A stretch of DNA of 64,000 bases from contig NC_056524.1 of NCBI RefSeq assembly GCF_019175285.1, positions 96,217,688 to 96,281,687 on the forward strand. Direction: 5' to 3'. The DNA comes from Sceloporus undulatus. Its lineage: Eukaryota; Chordata; Lepidosauria; Squamata; Phrynosomatidae. The notes under the pieces were generated by a model that ran no database searches, was not told the origin of the DNA, and was given only the letters and a program-made list of their open reading frames with translations. Shown piece by piece: positions 41,157-53,572 of the stretch; position 1 is the stretch's first letter, and every line of letters begins with the position of its first letter. A program made the position numbers and the translations under genes.

Positions 41157-44100
41157 GTGAGATATCAGGCCTTTTCCAGCGATGGAGGTGGACACATCCT
41201 ATAACGTGGGTTGATTCCATCTCTTGCTCCAAAATAGGCAGGAAAAACAGACTTGAAGGAGTCAATGCCACCAGAGGGAGCAACCCCCTCCATCCCCTCA
41301 GTTCTTTCTTCTGACCTCGCTCCAGTAGGCTTGTGTTTTTCCTTTTCTCCTTCTTTGTCTTAAAGACATTCCATATTTCTTCTAAATCTTTTCTCTTCTT
41401 TCTTATTCATGATCTGTTCTCTCCTGCAAAAAACAGCAATGTTTTCTTTAGTCTTTCTCTATCCCTTTGCCTCTCTAACAGCTGAAACAAAGCCAGGCAG
41501 AGAGAGACAGTTCAGAAGCGGCTGTGCTGTGAGGCAACAAGGCCCAACTCCAGCATTAAGGAAGAAGAAGACAGCCCAGCCATGTCTGGCCGAAGGGGCT
41601 GAAAGACCAGAGAACTCAGGTGCGGCCGGAGGAGGGAGATCCTAAAAACACAACTAAAAATGAGAGCCTTTCAGTAGTTCCTGAAAGCTCCTGAGATCTT
41701 AGACTTTTGGGGTCTGATGATCTTTTATTATTGCTATATTTGTTTTTATGGTATTATTGTATAAGACAATTAATATATTGCAATTTAATGACACCTCGGT
41801 GCAATTAAAGCTGGAGGATCCTGATCTTCCTCAAGGAAAGGATGTTCCTCCCACCTCCAAACCTGGGCCTTCAACACCAAATACTCCATTTTCATACAGA
41901 TTTTATGAAGGTCATAAGGCCTCCATAGATTGTTATTGTGAGACTAAATCCAATAGCTCTCTCTGTGTGTGTATAGTTACAGCTCACCTCAATTTGTTAT
42001 GGGAATCAACAGATCCCACTTGTGATTGCCATAGTTTATGCTCAATGAAAGTTGTTTCTCCTGTTTTCATTTTTTCTAGAGCTATGTGTGGCCTACAGCA
42101 CTTGTTAAAAACAAACAAAAAACACTTGAGGTTAAAATAAAGTTCTGCCAGAACATTAAGAAATGGTTTAAGATAGTGGCTATGTCAGGAGACACTAGCC
42201 TAAATGTGATTTGATACAATCTAAGACCACAACTGGTTTAGTCCCACTACAACAACAGATTTGATCAAAGAAATTGACACACAGATGTCCATTACAAACA
42301 AAATCTGACATTTCCACCTCTTACTGGGGACAAATTGTTTAAAACAAAGTCTCTTGGCTGAGTCTAAGGACCACAAAATGACCTTACCATCTTTTATTTT
42401 TTTTAAAAAAAGGTTATATCCTATAATACATTCCTCAAATGAAGAATGAAAACTGGGCCCTGACTTTCCTGTATTGTCTAAATATGATAATGGAGTACCT
42501 TTAGAGATCAAGATTGCTCTGATGCAGGGACTCCATCTTCTGACTGAGCATTTGCAGTGTTACTACACAATGGTTAAGATTTTTAAATAACATTTTCGAG
42601 GCCACTCCTCCACTCCAACTAGTCTACAAAAAATGGTCTTGGTTTGCCACAAGGCAAAGGTGACTTTTCTTACACCAGGGTCTTCAATCCTAGAGACACT
42701 CTTCAGAGCTGTCTTCTCAAAGCTATCAGGTAAGAGTGGGATAAACTTGCCACACTACACCTAAATTCTGTGCCTGTTAAAAAGCTTTATCATTTACCTT
42801 GACATGTAATGGCAAAACTTCAATTCTAACCAATGGATGACTCATTATAAGCCCTGGGTTTCTCCCATTTATACTCAAGCTTGACGAGACACACATTCCC
42901 TCTCTTTCACACACATACATATACAATATTCATGTATATATGCATACACTGATAAAATGACAGATAAATGGTCATAAACGTCATCCTCCTTGGCAATTAG
43001 GGCTGCTTCAACTATATCATTTTCTCAAGGGCCAACCTTATGTGGGCTAAAGATTTTATGAGCTCCCTCATAATCAGGTAAACATAAAATTATATCAAGA
43101 CAACCTACAAAATACTCAGAATGGCTGCTTCTCAGCTGATGCCAGGCCAGATGTAATACAATTTGATAAAAGGCCACAGGCAGCCTCTATATAGGTCAAG
43201 AGGCAGATTTTAAATAAAATCAAACAAATAAACGAAACCGCGGGCATGTGGATGCCTGTTCTAAACAAAATTTGATAATTTGATTGGTGATATACTCTTT
43301 CAACAATCACTGGATCCAATATTGATAAAAAAAAAAAGAATGATAAGGGAAAATCATTTGCTTTTTCACATAAAAATAAAAAATGAGGTCCCTTCATCAG
43401 GGACAATCCTCCTTTTTCCCCCATACATACTTATTTTACAAGAGACAATAGGTTTGGCAGACAGTGGTCTGAGCTTAGTTACCAACCTTACCATCAGTCC
43501 CAGGAACTGCTTCACCTGAACCTACAACAACAATGTTCAGTGACAATTCTTGTCAAACAATGAGACAAATAGCCTCAGTCCTGGCTGACTGGTGCTAAAG
43601 CGTGAGAGGAAGACTGCAGTCTTTCTTTTATCTTTCATAACAAATTCAGCCAGACCTATGGGTCCTCCCAACTCTAAAAATTTGTTAACATATACATATA
43701 CCATTCTCATCACTATTTCATTGCTTCCTCAAGAAACAGGAAAGCAAAGATTCATTGGCTGATACCAAAAGCCACAAGACGTCTGATCAATATTGGGACA
43801 ATTAAAAAACTATAAAAACAAAGAGGCTTGTTCCAATCTTCTTTAATTCAACATTTAAGACAAACAAAAACAAAATTTAGAGTGTGGTGCTAGAGCTAAA
43901 ATAGATCAATTGGTTTATTAAAAACAAGCAAACAAACAAAACAGGGTCAGACTGGAGATTCTCCAGAAAACCCTGGAGGCACTTCAGCTCCATGATTTTG
44001 TGTGTCCCTGTTCTTAGTTGTAGTTGTTTCTGCATCCCAATCCACGTACCTCATCACAATTATCTACACACTGCTTACCAGGAAAAGCTTTTTCCATACA

Positions 44101-45672
44101 AGGCTCTACCATTCAGTCTGTTGTTTTATTCAGTGACACTCACTACACTGATAGGGACACATTAAAACAGTGAGATCTTCATGTATACCCATAACTTCAC
44201 AATGTCCTGATCAGATCTGTTTCTCTTCCTTAAAATGTAACAGATGTAGAGTTGTGCTTTCCTTCCTATCCAGAAAAGGTTTTCTGCTAACTCATGAAAA
44301 GCACAACCTAGTTCCATTTCAGAAGCTACAACACTTTGGAGTGGTTGTAGATACATCGCTGACCAGAGTCTACCTAACCAAACAAAGGGTAAGATCCATG
44401 AAGAACAACTTCAAGCAAGTAAGTTGTTCTCAGTTATCTGAGCTAGTGTTACTGGTGCACCTACAGTGCCTGATCTGCTTCAATTAATAGTTTGTCATGA
44501 ATACGAGGAGCCTAGAGTGGTTCCTCTAGCTATTTCAACAATAAATGGCACAGATAAATCACTTGTTCTGACATATACCAAATAAGTTCAAATCCCTTTG
44601 AACAGTGGTTGTTGCTGCCAATTGAAAAGGCTTGTCTGATTTGGCCCCTGATGGAGCTCCAAATAATGGGGGATGCCAGCTTAGGGCGATGCTAATCATT
44701 TTGTTACTCCCAATAAGCAAAATGAATACGACCAACAATCTCTACTCCACAATATAAATTGGCTTCGATTAAAACCAATAGTGTTTGTTTTCAACCACAA
44801 CTACTAACAGCTCAATTCTGATTCAAATTGACAAGTTTACATTAAGGGTTCATATACACCAAATGACTGACCCAATCCAGGTCACTGATGACAAAATCAA
44901 CATTTCTAATAACTTGATTCAAGAAATGATTTCAACATCTTTTTGTCACAATCAAATTGTGGCTTGTCTTGGATGCATTTTAACATGCTACAAGAAGATT
45001 GAGATATCTCTGTTGTGATAAGTTGTTGATCACTCCATTTACAGTGCAGCTACTTCCTCTGCACTACCAACAATCACATCCATCTAAGATAAATGTAGGA
45101 CATGTCATGGCCTTCCTCTTCCACATTTTCATGCCACCTCTGTTGAGTTGCCTTGAATCAAAAAGAGACTTCCTTTGGAAGACACATCTGGTGTTCCTCA
45201 CATAAGTGATATGCCTCAGTTCACCCACCCATTGGTTTGTGGAGCTTTGGTAAGTCCCACGTTATAGGATGTTTCCACCTCCATCGCTGGAAAAAGGAAC
45301 ATTGGTTCTTACCTGTGAGATGTTCGTTTTCAGCGATGTAGGTGGAAATATCCTCCCCACCCAGAATTGAGGAGGCTGTTTCCCTTGGCTTTGCAAGGGT
45401 GGTTGTTAGTTAGTTATTTTTAGTTTGACTTTATGATAGTTTCCATTGATTATACTTAGATTTACATTAAATGCTCTCTGAGTTTGTTTTCTATCCTCGG
45501 CTGTAATATTGACTGAGGGATGGTGGGGGTTGCTCCCTCTGGTGGCGACTCCTTCAAGTCTGTTTTTCCTGCCTATTTCGGAGCAAGAGATGGAATCAAC
45601 CCATGTTATAGGATATTTCCACCTACATCGCTGAAAACGAACATCTCACAGGTAAGAACCAATGTTCCTTTC
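41157..45672 (+). mobile_element. DIRS-like tyrosine-recombinase retroelement, decayed
   Basis: A fossil copy. Inverted terminal repeats lie at about 41171-41301 and 45512-45670: gcgatggaggtggacacatc on the left against gatatttccacctacatcgc on the right. An internal complementary region at 45245-45352 repeats both outer ends, which is the diagnostic DIRS layout. Traces of a gag-like region follow the left end, and reverse-transcriptase/RNase H traces (LQHFGVVVDTSL, about 44330) lie inside. It is broken many times over, and old judging by internal decay. Confidence 0.7.
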
Positions 45673-45800
45673 TCTGTCAGACAACTCTGGTACCACAACA
45701 AACTTCATATCACATGATTCCATAGCATTGATCCATGGAAGTTAAAGCAGTGTCAAACTGCTTTATTTCTGCAGTGCAGATTCAATCTGAGATTTACGAA
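45673..45800. mobile_element. MITE family B, right half
   Basis: Reads tctctgtcagacaactctgg, then ttccatagcattgatccatg, then gaagttaaagcagtgtcaaa. It abuts the DIRS-like element. The left half is not found at the other end of that element. Confidence 0.55.
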
Positions 45801-47094
45801 AGTTTTTTTAAAAGTATCCAAGATGGCAGCATTTTGGAAAACACCTTTAAAAATCTAGAGTAAACTCTAGAGCAGATTCACTACCCTATAGACATGGAAA
45901 TCACCAACCACAACCAATTGGCTCTCCGTCTAACTTCACAGGATGGTCAGTGAAGATGAGACATGACAGGATGTTTACTCTTCAGAGCTGAAGGATGTTA
46001 CACACTCTGCAACATTTTTCAGATAGACACATGTGGCCAAGCAAAATCAGGGTGTGGTCATGGTGGGGAAAATTAGGGCAAGCTAGAAGCAGCAGTTTGC
46101 TATTGTATGAAATTACAGGGAAAGGTGAGATTCTGATCCTCTCCTCCACTCACTGAATTAATTGAGTGCAAACTACTTTTGCACCTTGAACTCAGGCACA
46201 GTACAGACCACCCCAAAATGGCGGTCTTGAGGCACACATTTTTACTGCGGAGGGATGCCGCAGCTGCTAGAGTGCATGATATCCCTCTGGAGTTAAAAAA
46301 ACCCCGTTTTTTCCAGGTTCTTTTCCCAGCGCCCTGGTTACGTTGCAAGTGCCACCAAAAAATGAGCAGCAAGCTTACACTTCAACAGTATAGAAAAAAG
46401 GGGAACAACAAATGATATCTATTACTGCTTAAGCATGTCTTATTTTCAAAATATACAATACTATATACAAAATGACAAGACACAATGGTAAATTACAATC
46501 AACAATGTGCATATGACAAATCAGGGTAATCGAAGTCCATGTAAACAATGTCTACAGTGTTGGCAGTGAATATATTTCTACTGCAACAACACCATGAATA
46601 ATTCACAGTCTAGAAAGCACTCATAGATGATACTTGAAGCAACAACACATGAAGTTGGAACCTGTAGTTTTACTGGTAGCACAGTTCTTTACTGGTGGCA
46701 TTCCAGTTGTATTCAGTATTCACAGTATTAAGACGGCTACCTCCGGAGTACTCTGTGGTCGTTTCGACTCTACAGAAGTCTTCATCAGCATTTTTGAGTT
46801 ATTTTGCCGGATTAATATTGTAAGTTATGCATTCCATTCTTCTAAATACACAAGGTTAACAATAATTAATATATTAATTACCATCAATAACACTTTGCTT
46901 ACATGGGAGATTAAATCAGTGCCCCTGTGGTTATTGCAATCCTTGCTGTCCCCTTTCTTGGGAACTGCAACTTTCTAAAATTGTAGGTTCCTCTTTCTGT
47001 GTTTCCTCCTTGAATTAATCTGTCACCCTTTCTTCTCTTTTATATACAAGGTGATTAAAAAATAATGGTGCAAAACCAAATAAGAATAACTTTA
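45801..47094. other. No gene; scattered repeat-like pieces
   Basis: 46190-46330 (cggagggatgccgcagctgc) resembles 56105-56200 and is probably a DNA-element fragment. 46757-46788 has a hammerhead-like sequence. No exon seen. Confidence 0.4.
46757..46788 (-). ncRNA. Hammerhead-like sequence, weak
   Basis: The minus strand reads CTGATGA, AGACT, TCTGTAG, AGTC, GAAAC, GACC. The core and stem II fit, but the cleavage triplet is not UH, so it is probably a decayed relative. Confidence 0.35.
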
Positions 47095-48545
47095 CTTTTG
47101 CACCTTCCTTTTTGAATCTCTTGTAATTCTCCCATGTATTATTTCCACTGTCTTTTTATTTCTCCCTGGTCATGTAATGTGTTCTCCTCCTAGTCATAGG
47201 TTTAAATTTCTTGCATTCTTGGTTTAAATTTCCTTGGATTTCCTGGCTGTGGAAGAGGACTCTTGTTCTTCCCTTTTTCTTGTCATCTTCTATTTTTCTG
47301 CATTTATTGTAGTAGTTCCCCTTGTTCCTGTGCACATCTCACTGAAAAGTTGATTTCTGGGTTCTGACCTTATTTCTGTCCCCTTTTACTTTTGCTTCAA
47401 AAGGACTCACACCAGGGTGGTTTTTATGGCGTATGAGTGTTTTAGTTATGTCTTTTACCTTGTGTATATTTTGATGTAATTTTATAATGTTTTAGATTAT
47501 TTTAACTGTTTTAAATGTTATTGTAATGTTTTAACATGTTTTTGTCTGTGGGATGCCTTGGGTCCTTCTGGGAGAAAGGCGGCATACAAATGAAATGAGT
47601 GAAAAAATGAAATGCTTCTTATCTCTCCTTAACTACTAGAATAGTTTCATCTGGCCCAAAACAAATGAGCCGGAAAAAGTGGCTTCTGAACACTTTGGGT
47701 GACGGGCATACACATGACACATGACCTGAAAGTGTCTGGAAGCTGCATGGTGAGTATGCGAAGAGCTCTGCAACCCAGAAGAGCCAGGATAAAAAGGAGT
47801 AGCAAAAAGATGCTCCCACCAGTGGCCGAGTTGGGGGTCCACAGCAGCAGCCCAGATTGGAACTTGGCCCATGTGGCTGCCACGGTTCCACACTGATCAG
47901 GGGTTGACTGGTGCTGGAGCAGCCAGAGGTCGCATCCCGCAGCCGATCTGCATGACCCCATCTGTCATCCATTGAGGCTTCTCTTTGTTTTTGGCTTTCA
48001 GATAGTGTCTTCTTGTATTCCTCTTTGACAGTGTCCTGAGTTCAGTCCAGATTTCTTCTGGCTTCCATTCAATTAGGCTTAACAATGCAAATCTATTTTT
48101 ATATTATCTTTAAACTCTATAGGGACATTCTTCAGATTATATTTTGGTACATTGGTTGGTTTAATGTTCTTCTTTAGCTTTAGTCCAATTTTTGATATTA
48201 GCAGTTTGTGTTCTGTACCACAATCTGCTCCTGGTGTTGTTGTTGCAGAGATCTGGAGCTTTTCCATCCTCTGCTTCCAGTTATGTGGTCTATTTAATTT
48301 TATATTGGTCATGCTTCCCACATTCCTACAAGTTTGCAGCTTCAGACTTTCTTTTCACCTCTGAGAACATAAACAGTTACATATACTTCTGGCTAGTTTC
48401 CATTTGCTTCATTAGCCACAGTGCTACTCATAGTTGTCCTCGGGCCTATCCCAGTAGCTGATTGAGTGACTTGCAGCCTGGCAGTGTCATCTTCTCTTGT
48501 TTCAGTTTGGATTGTTTTATCCTAGGGGTTTTGCGGTAAAAGACA
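47095..48545 (-). mobile_element. BovB (RTE) LINE, 5' half, with insertions
   Basis: Minus-strand frames read PGADCGTEHKLLISKIGLK and NKEKPQWMTDGVMQI, the BovB region after the endonuclease. A LINE tail at 47440-47605 (gggtccttctgggagaaagg) and a family C MITE at 47648-47940 interrupt it. Confidence 0.7.
47648..47940 (+). mobile_element. MITE family C, copy 2
   Basis: Reads ctggcccaaaacaaatgagc, then catacacatgacacatgacc, then tgactggtgctggagcagcc. Lies inside the BovB copy. Confidence 0.55.
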
Positions 48546-48668
48546 TTCCGAAGGGGCTTTGCATGTCTCCTGTGCAATACTCTGTGCAGTCTCTGAGAGA
48601 TATTCTCCCAGTGTCACCCCCACACACACACATTACTCATGCCCAGTACCTATTTATCACATAATGAA

Positions 48669-49244
48669 GTTTACCACACTTACCTTAGAATGGCCCCTGA
48701 GAGTTCTTAAAGGGGCCGTTCTGGGAACAGGAGACGGCGGGGAACACTGTATATTGCACAGCAAGAACGCTGCCGCCGAGTGTTCCCTTTCCATTCTTGA
48801 AGTGTTCTAGAGGGCCGATTTTCGAGAACACTTGAGAAAGCGTTCCTGAAAATCAGCCCTGGAAATGCTCCCAGAGCGGAAGGGGAATGCTCGGTGGTGG
48901 CGGCGTTCTCGCTGTGCGATATACAGCGTTCCCCGCCACCTCCCATTCCCAGAACGGCCCCTTTAAAGAATAGATATATAACCCCTATGTGTTATTAGAG
49001 TAAGGCATAACAGAAAGTTGTGAATTTTTTATTTTATTTTTATTTATTTTTTTTTTTTTCTTAGAAGTAAGAAGGGGGAAAAAATTTACAGGTTGTAAAA
49101 ATCTACAGAAGAAGTGTAATTGTATCAAATTAAAGAGTGAACTTTCTTTTCTATATGGTATGGAAAAAAAAATTGAAATAAATATTATTTCCCAAAAAAA
49201 AAAAAAGAATGCTCAGGGGCCATTCTAAGGTAAGTGCGGTAAAC
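48669..49244. mobile_element. Palindromic GC-rich MITE with a retroposon inside
   Basis: Ends are gtttaccacacttacctt and ctaaggtaagtgcggtaaac, and the interior (gaacggcccctttaaag and relatives) folds back on itself. The retroposon at 48972-49203 interrupts the right arm. Confidence 0.75.
48972..49203 (+). mobile_element. L1-type 3' UTR retroposon with poly(A)
   Basis: An AT-rich insert ends in ttgaaataaatattatttcc and a poly(A) run. It is flanked by the 7-base duplication aaagaat (48965-48971 and 49204-49210), which marks target-primed insertion. Confidence 0.65.
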
Positions 49245-51000
49245 TCCTTAGTCTGGCTCCTCAACAAAGGCCTGTGTGACATGGGAGACTCTCCAGTAGC
49301 ATTGCTACTGTGAATATAGCCTCTTGATTCACAGGAGCACACATTCCTCCCACAGCTGAAAGTTAATGTTTTGGTGAGGTTTCAAAACGACAGTTCTTTT
49401 AAAATTCCTGGCATTGTGCAGATCAGTGCAGCAATACTGGCTATACTACAGTGGCACTCCTCACTTCACCAAGGAGATAAATATTCTTTCTGCAGATCTA
49501 CAGGACTGAGTTAACTCCAACAGATTTTATAGGCGTTCACAGGTTTCTTCTTTCCATCTTTTTCATTCTATCCAGAAATATTACAAGATTCCTCAGATCA
49601 AAATGAGGTACTGATCTGAAAAGCCTCTTAATTGACCCTATTGTCACTTGTTCACTGCTGGGAATGACTTGGAAGTGATGAAAAGGGACTTACAAGGACT
49701 GATGCTGTGGATAGCACTGCAGGAGCAGAGGCAGAGATGAAGAGGAATGAAAAAATCCATGGAAAAGATGAAAGGAGAGAGGAGTTCAGTGAAACTTACT
49801 GAAGCTGCAGCTTCTCTCTGTCAGTTTTTTCACTGAACTGTGGAATCAATGGCAAATACTTTCATATCTCTAGGGGTTTCAGGGAGTGAGTATTTGTGAA
49901 CTACGATAAGACAGGTTATAGTTGGTTAGTCACATTTCATTGATTGTAAGCAATGACCATTATGAGAAGCTTTATTTCCAGGCATGGCTTGGCAGATTAA
50001 TGGATGCCTTTTTTAAAAAACAAAAACACAAGTCTTGCTACTCCTGCTCCAGCAATGTGCCAGGTGTTCTATGTGGGAGTCTCAGTAGTGCACACAAAAC
50101 TGTCTTTTGGATTATATCAACTTAATCTCCACTTAATATATTCCAGATTGCTACATGATATACCTCATTTGGGATATAAATAAAATAGAGGGCTGTTTTA
50201 TTGCTGACTATGGAGCCCTTTTCTGCTTCCAGTGAGTTGATGTATAACATCAGTCAGATCCTTTGTACAAAGATAAAATAATACCACCATAATACTACCA
50301 CTGTGGAATTGTTTTCGACCTGGAGGACTTTCATTTGTGCCAGAGATAGACAACATGTAGCCCATGGCTTAATGTAGCCATGAAACCATTTGAAGCTCCT
50401 GTCAACCCCTTAAGCTATTGTTCCTGAAACACATGGGATGCCAAAACAGAATTGCCTCTTTCCTCCTTCCCTAACAGAAGGAAAAGGGATGTTCTACCTT
50501 GTCCATCCCAAGGGCTATCTGATGAGTGAAGGAAATCTGGCTGTCTAAATTTCAAGGGAAACTGCAGCAAGCAGTGGAAACTTCTGTAGCTGCCAAATTC
50601 CATCATGATGAGCCCAAGGGGGTTAGGAGAGCTAGTACAGAGAGAGAGAGGGAGGGAGGGAGAGAATAAACAGATGTTAGATAGGTGATAGCTAGCGATC
50701 CATAGGATATAAAGTGTTTAGATTGGTTAGCTAGGTGACCTAAGAATTGTATCCTGTTAATCCCAGCCTAGGACAGCCTCTTTATCATCTCAGATTGTGG
50801 CTATTGGCCGTTCTAACTGAGGATTTGGAGAGTTTAGTCCCATAGAGGACAAACTTTCATAATTTGAAAGAAATGAATGTACTCATTATTCTTTGATATT
50901 AAAATCAGCACCTAGCAAAATCTCATCATGGAAATATTTTCCCAGTATAGTGTACTTTTAGTTCTCTACCATTTATACTTGTTTGACATGATGTTTTATT
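49245..51000. other. No gene recognised
   Basis: Ordinary sequence with a GA-rich run at 50640-50665. No exon or clear repeat family seen. Confidence 0.4.
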
Positions 51001-51730
51001 AACTGAGAAGAATGCTTGAATACATATTTGTTTGTTTAACATCCCACTTTGGGATGTTGAACAATGGGGAGAAATAGCTACTTTAGGCCTAAAAAACTGA
51101 AATTAATAAATAACCTGGAATGGATAGTTGAAGTTAAGCTATCCTAATAAACTAACAGGTATCTAATAGAAGTAAGTGGCATGGGAGGAGAATCTAAATG
51201 AGTTTTCGTCAAAGTAGATTAGGATAAGAATTAAATTGATATTATAGAACATGTTGGAGTTATGATGTAGTTGTTCAATCACAGTAGGGTAAAATATATT
51301 AATGAAAGGAAGGAAAAGAAAGAGAAAGGTTAAATGAAAGGGGTATCATAATAGGCTATAAAGATTGAAGCAAGGAAGTTCAATGAAAGATATTTTTATG
51401 TTTTGGTGTGTGCGTGTGTGCATGCTTTTTCTCTCTCTCTCTTTTTCCTTTTGTACTTGCTCTTGTTTCTGTTCTTCCCCCTTTCCTTTCTCTTTTTGTT
51501 TGCTTGTTTGTTTGTTTGTTTTGTTGTTGTTGTTGTTTGATTTGAACAAATTCATGTAAATATGGGAAAAACCAGAAAAGGTATGAAGCTTGATAAAGGA
51601 TTGATTCAATAATGATGTAAATCAATAGAATGTTATTTGGATTTTTTTATATGTATATGTGTTTCTTGTATATTGTGTATTTAAGTTTGTCTTTGTTTTT
51701 GAATAAAATAAAAACAACAACAACAAAACA
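51000..51730 (+). mobile_element. L1-type LINE 3' UTR
   Basis: Long AT-rich 3' region with a CT-rich run (51428-51500) and (TTTG)n, ending in tttttgaataaaataaaaac and (AAC)n, like a squamate L1 tail. Confidence 0.5.
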
Positions 51731-52364
51731 ACATCCCACTTTTTTCCTTATATGGGATATAGCATGACTTACAACAAGGCTAACTCTAGCCAGAGTAAAA
51801 TACCTGATAATTATTTTTTTTTAAAAAAAAGCTATCATATTAAAATACCATTAAATTTAAACTATAAAATCATTTATAAACATAAAAATAAGGATAAAAC
51901 ACAGCAGCTCTAACAAATGACCCATTTGCACAATTGATTATCGAATGCCTATTTAAAATAACTAGATTAGTTCTAGAAAAGTTTACTATGTCAGAATGAG
52001 TATGCCCTCCATCCATCAATTTTAAATCATTAAATATCTAAGCTGGCCCAAACTTCATTTTACTCTAAAGCAGTGGTCCCCAACCTATTCTATGCCCCAC
52101 ACCCCTAGGAAGTGTATGTTTAATGTTCACATCTCCTACAAAAGTAATATCGCATTTGAAGATGAAGAAGTCTAATTTCTAATTTTTGAACCACATACAA
52201 TAGTGAAGGTGACCAAACTGAACTTTCTTTTTAAAAACACTTTTAATTCAGTGCATAAGATGCAAATCTCAATTCAGCAATTAGATTCTAATTAATTCAG
52301 GGGGAAAAATAAAGTGATGACTAGTGACTCATGACTCAAGGACACAAGTACTCTTTGGGCCAAA

Positions 52365-52630
52365 GTACATGGTCCACAAAGAGCAGCCTCCTGCCACTCT
52401 GGCCCCAATCATGGCAGAACCGTGGTGACTGCATGGTTGGCTTCTAAAGTGTGCCATCACAGCAGTCTCATTCAGGCCACTGGCAGAAGCAGATTTAATC
52501 AGCTCTTTAATTACGAATGTGCCCTCAGTGCAGCTTCTGCCCACTTTGGGGGAGTGTGTCATTTCAATGCCATGCCCCCAAAGTTGCTGGAAGCCACTTT
52601 ATTTGGCTCATGCATTTTGGGCCTTTGTTG
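52365..52630 (-). mobile_element. MITE family C, copy 3 (reversed)
   Basis: Reads ggccccaatcatggcagaac, then tgtgtcatttcaatgccatg, then ttggctcatgcattttgggc, the reverse order of the copies at 35395 and 47648. Confidence 0.5.
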
Positions 52631-53335
52631 TGTTAGAAAATTGATTGTGGTTTTGGTTATTTGTGGTTGAGAAAGTTTAGCAGCAGCAATAGCAACACAG
52701 CAACAAGCAAGCACTCCTCAGGACTAAAACAACAACAACAACAACAACAACATCTGAGCTTCTGGCAAACAAAAATAACTAATCAGTAGAGAAAACAGTA
52801 CTTGGTAGAAGAGTCCCTAGAACTGACTCTCATGTGTGTGAGTAAGAAGAAAAGTATATTTAGCAGCATAACCTGGTTTCTGTGTCCATGCTTGGTAACA
52901 ACAGAGAGAGGAAGAGGACAGAGAAAAAAAGGCAATAAATTTTATTGACCCCTAGAAAAGGGAGGGGTATGAAGTGACCTCTTCACATGCAACACTGACC
53001 AAATGACCATAGAGATATACATCAGTGTTCCTGCCCCTCCTGAAGGAAAGAAAACATAGATCTACAAAACAAGCATTGATGCCAATACTCCAACATGTTG
53101 CATCCTGAAATTCTATCTCACACCCGCTGGGGGTGGGTACCCAAGGTTGAGAACCTCTGCTCTAAAGACATAGGAACTTCATTGCCCCCCCCCCCCAACA
53201 TTTGTTTGTTTTTTAAGCTAAGCAGAAAGGGCCTGATCTAGATTAGAACAAAGCATAGAGAGTAGGGAACTTTTGATCTTTTGCCTCTTGTGTGGTCATG
53301 CCCCCAGACTGGCATTAGCATCTGCAATAAATATA

Positions 53336-53572
53336 GTGGGACCTTGGTATGCATGGGGGGTCTGTTCTGGACTCCCACGCAGATACCAAAAACTGCAGGA
53401 TCTCAAGTCCCATTGTCCCCAATGGCAGTGGGTGCACACGACTTGCGCCACCATTAGGGACAATGGGACTTCAGGTAAAGTGCATGCACCACAATCGAGG
53501 ACATTAGGGGATTGTCATCTGCAGATGCTTAAATCCGTGGATGGTACACCTGCAGATAACAAGGCCCCACTG
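53336..53572. mobile_element. pogo/Tigger-type MITE
   Basis: Runs from gtgggaccttggtatgcatg to caaggccccactg and is flanked by TA. Includes ttaaatccgtggatggtaca. Confidence 0.65.
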
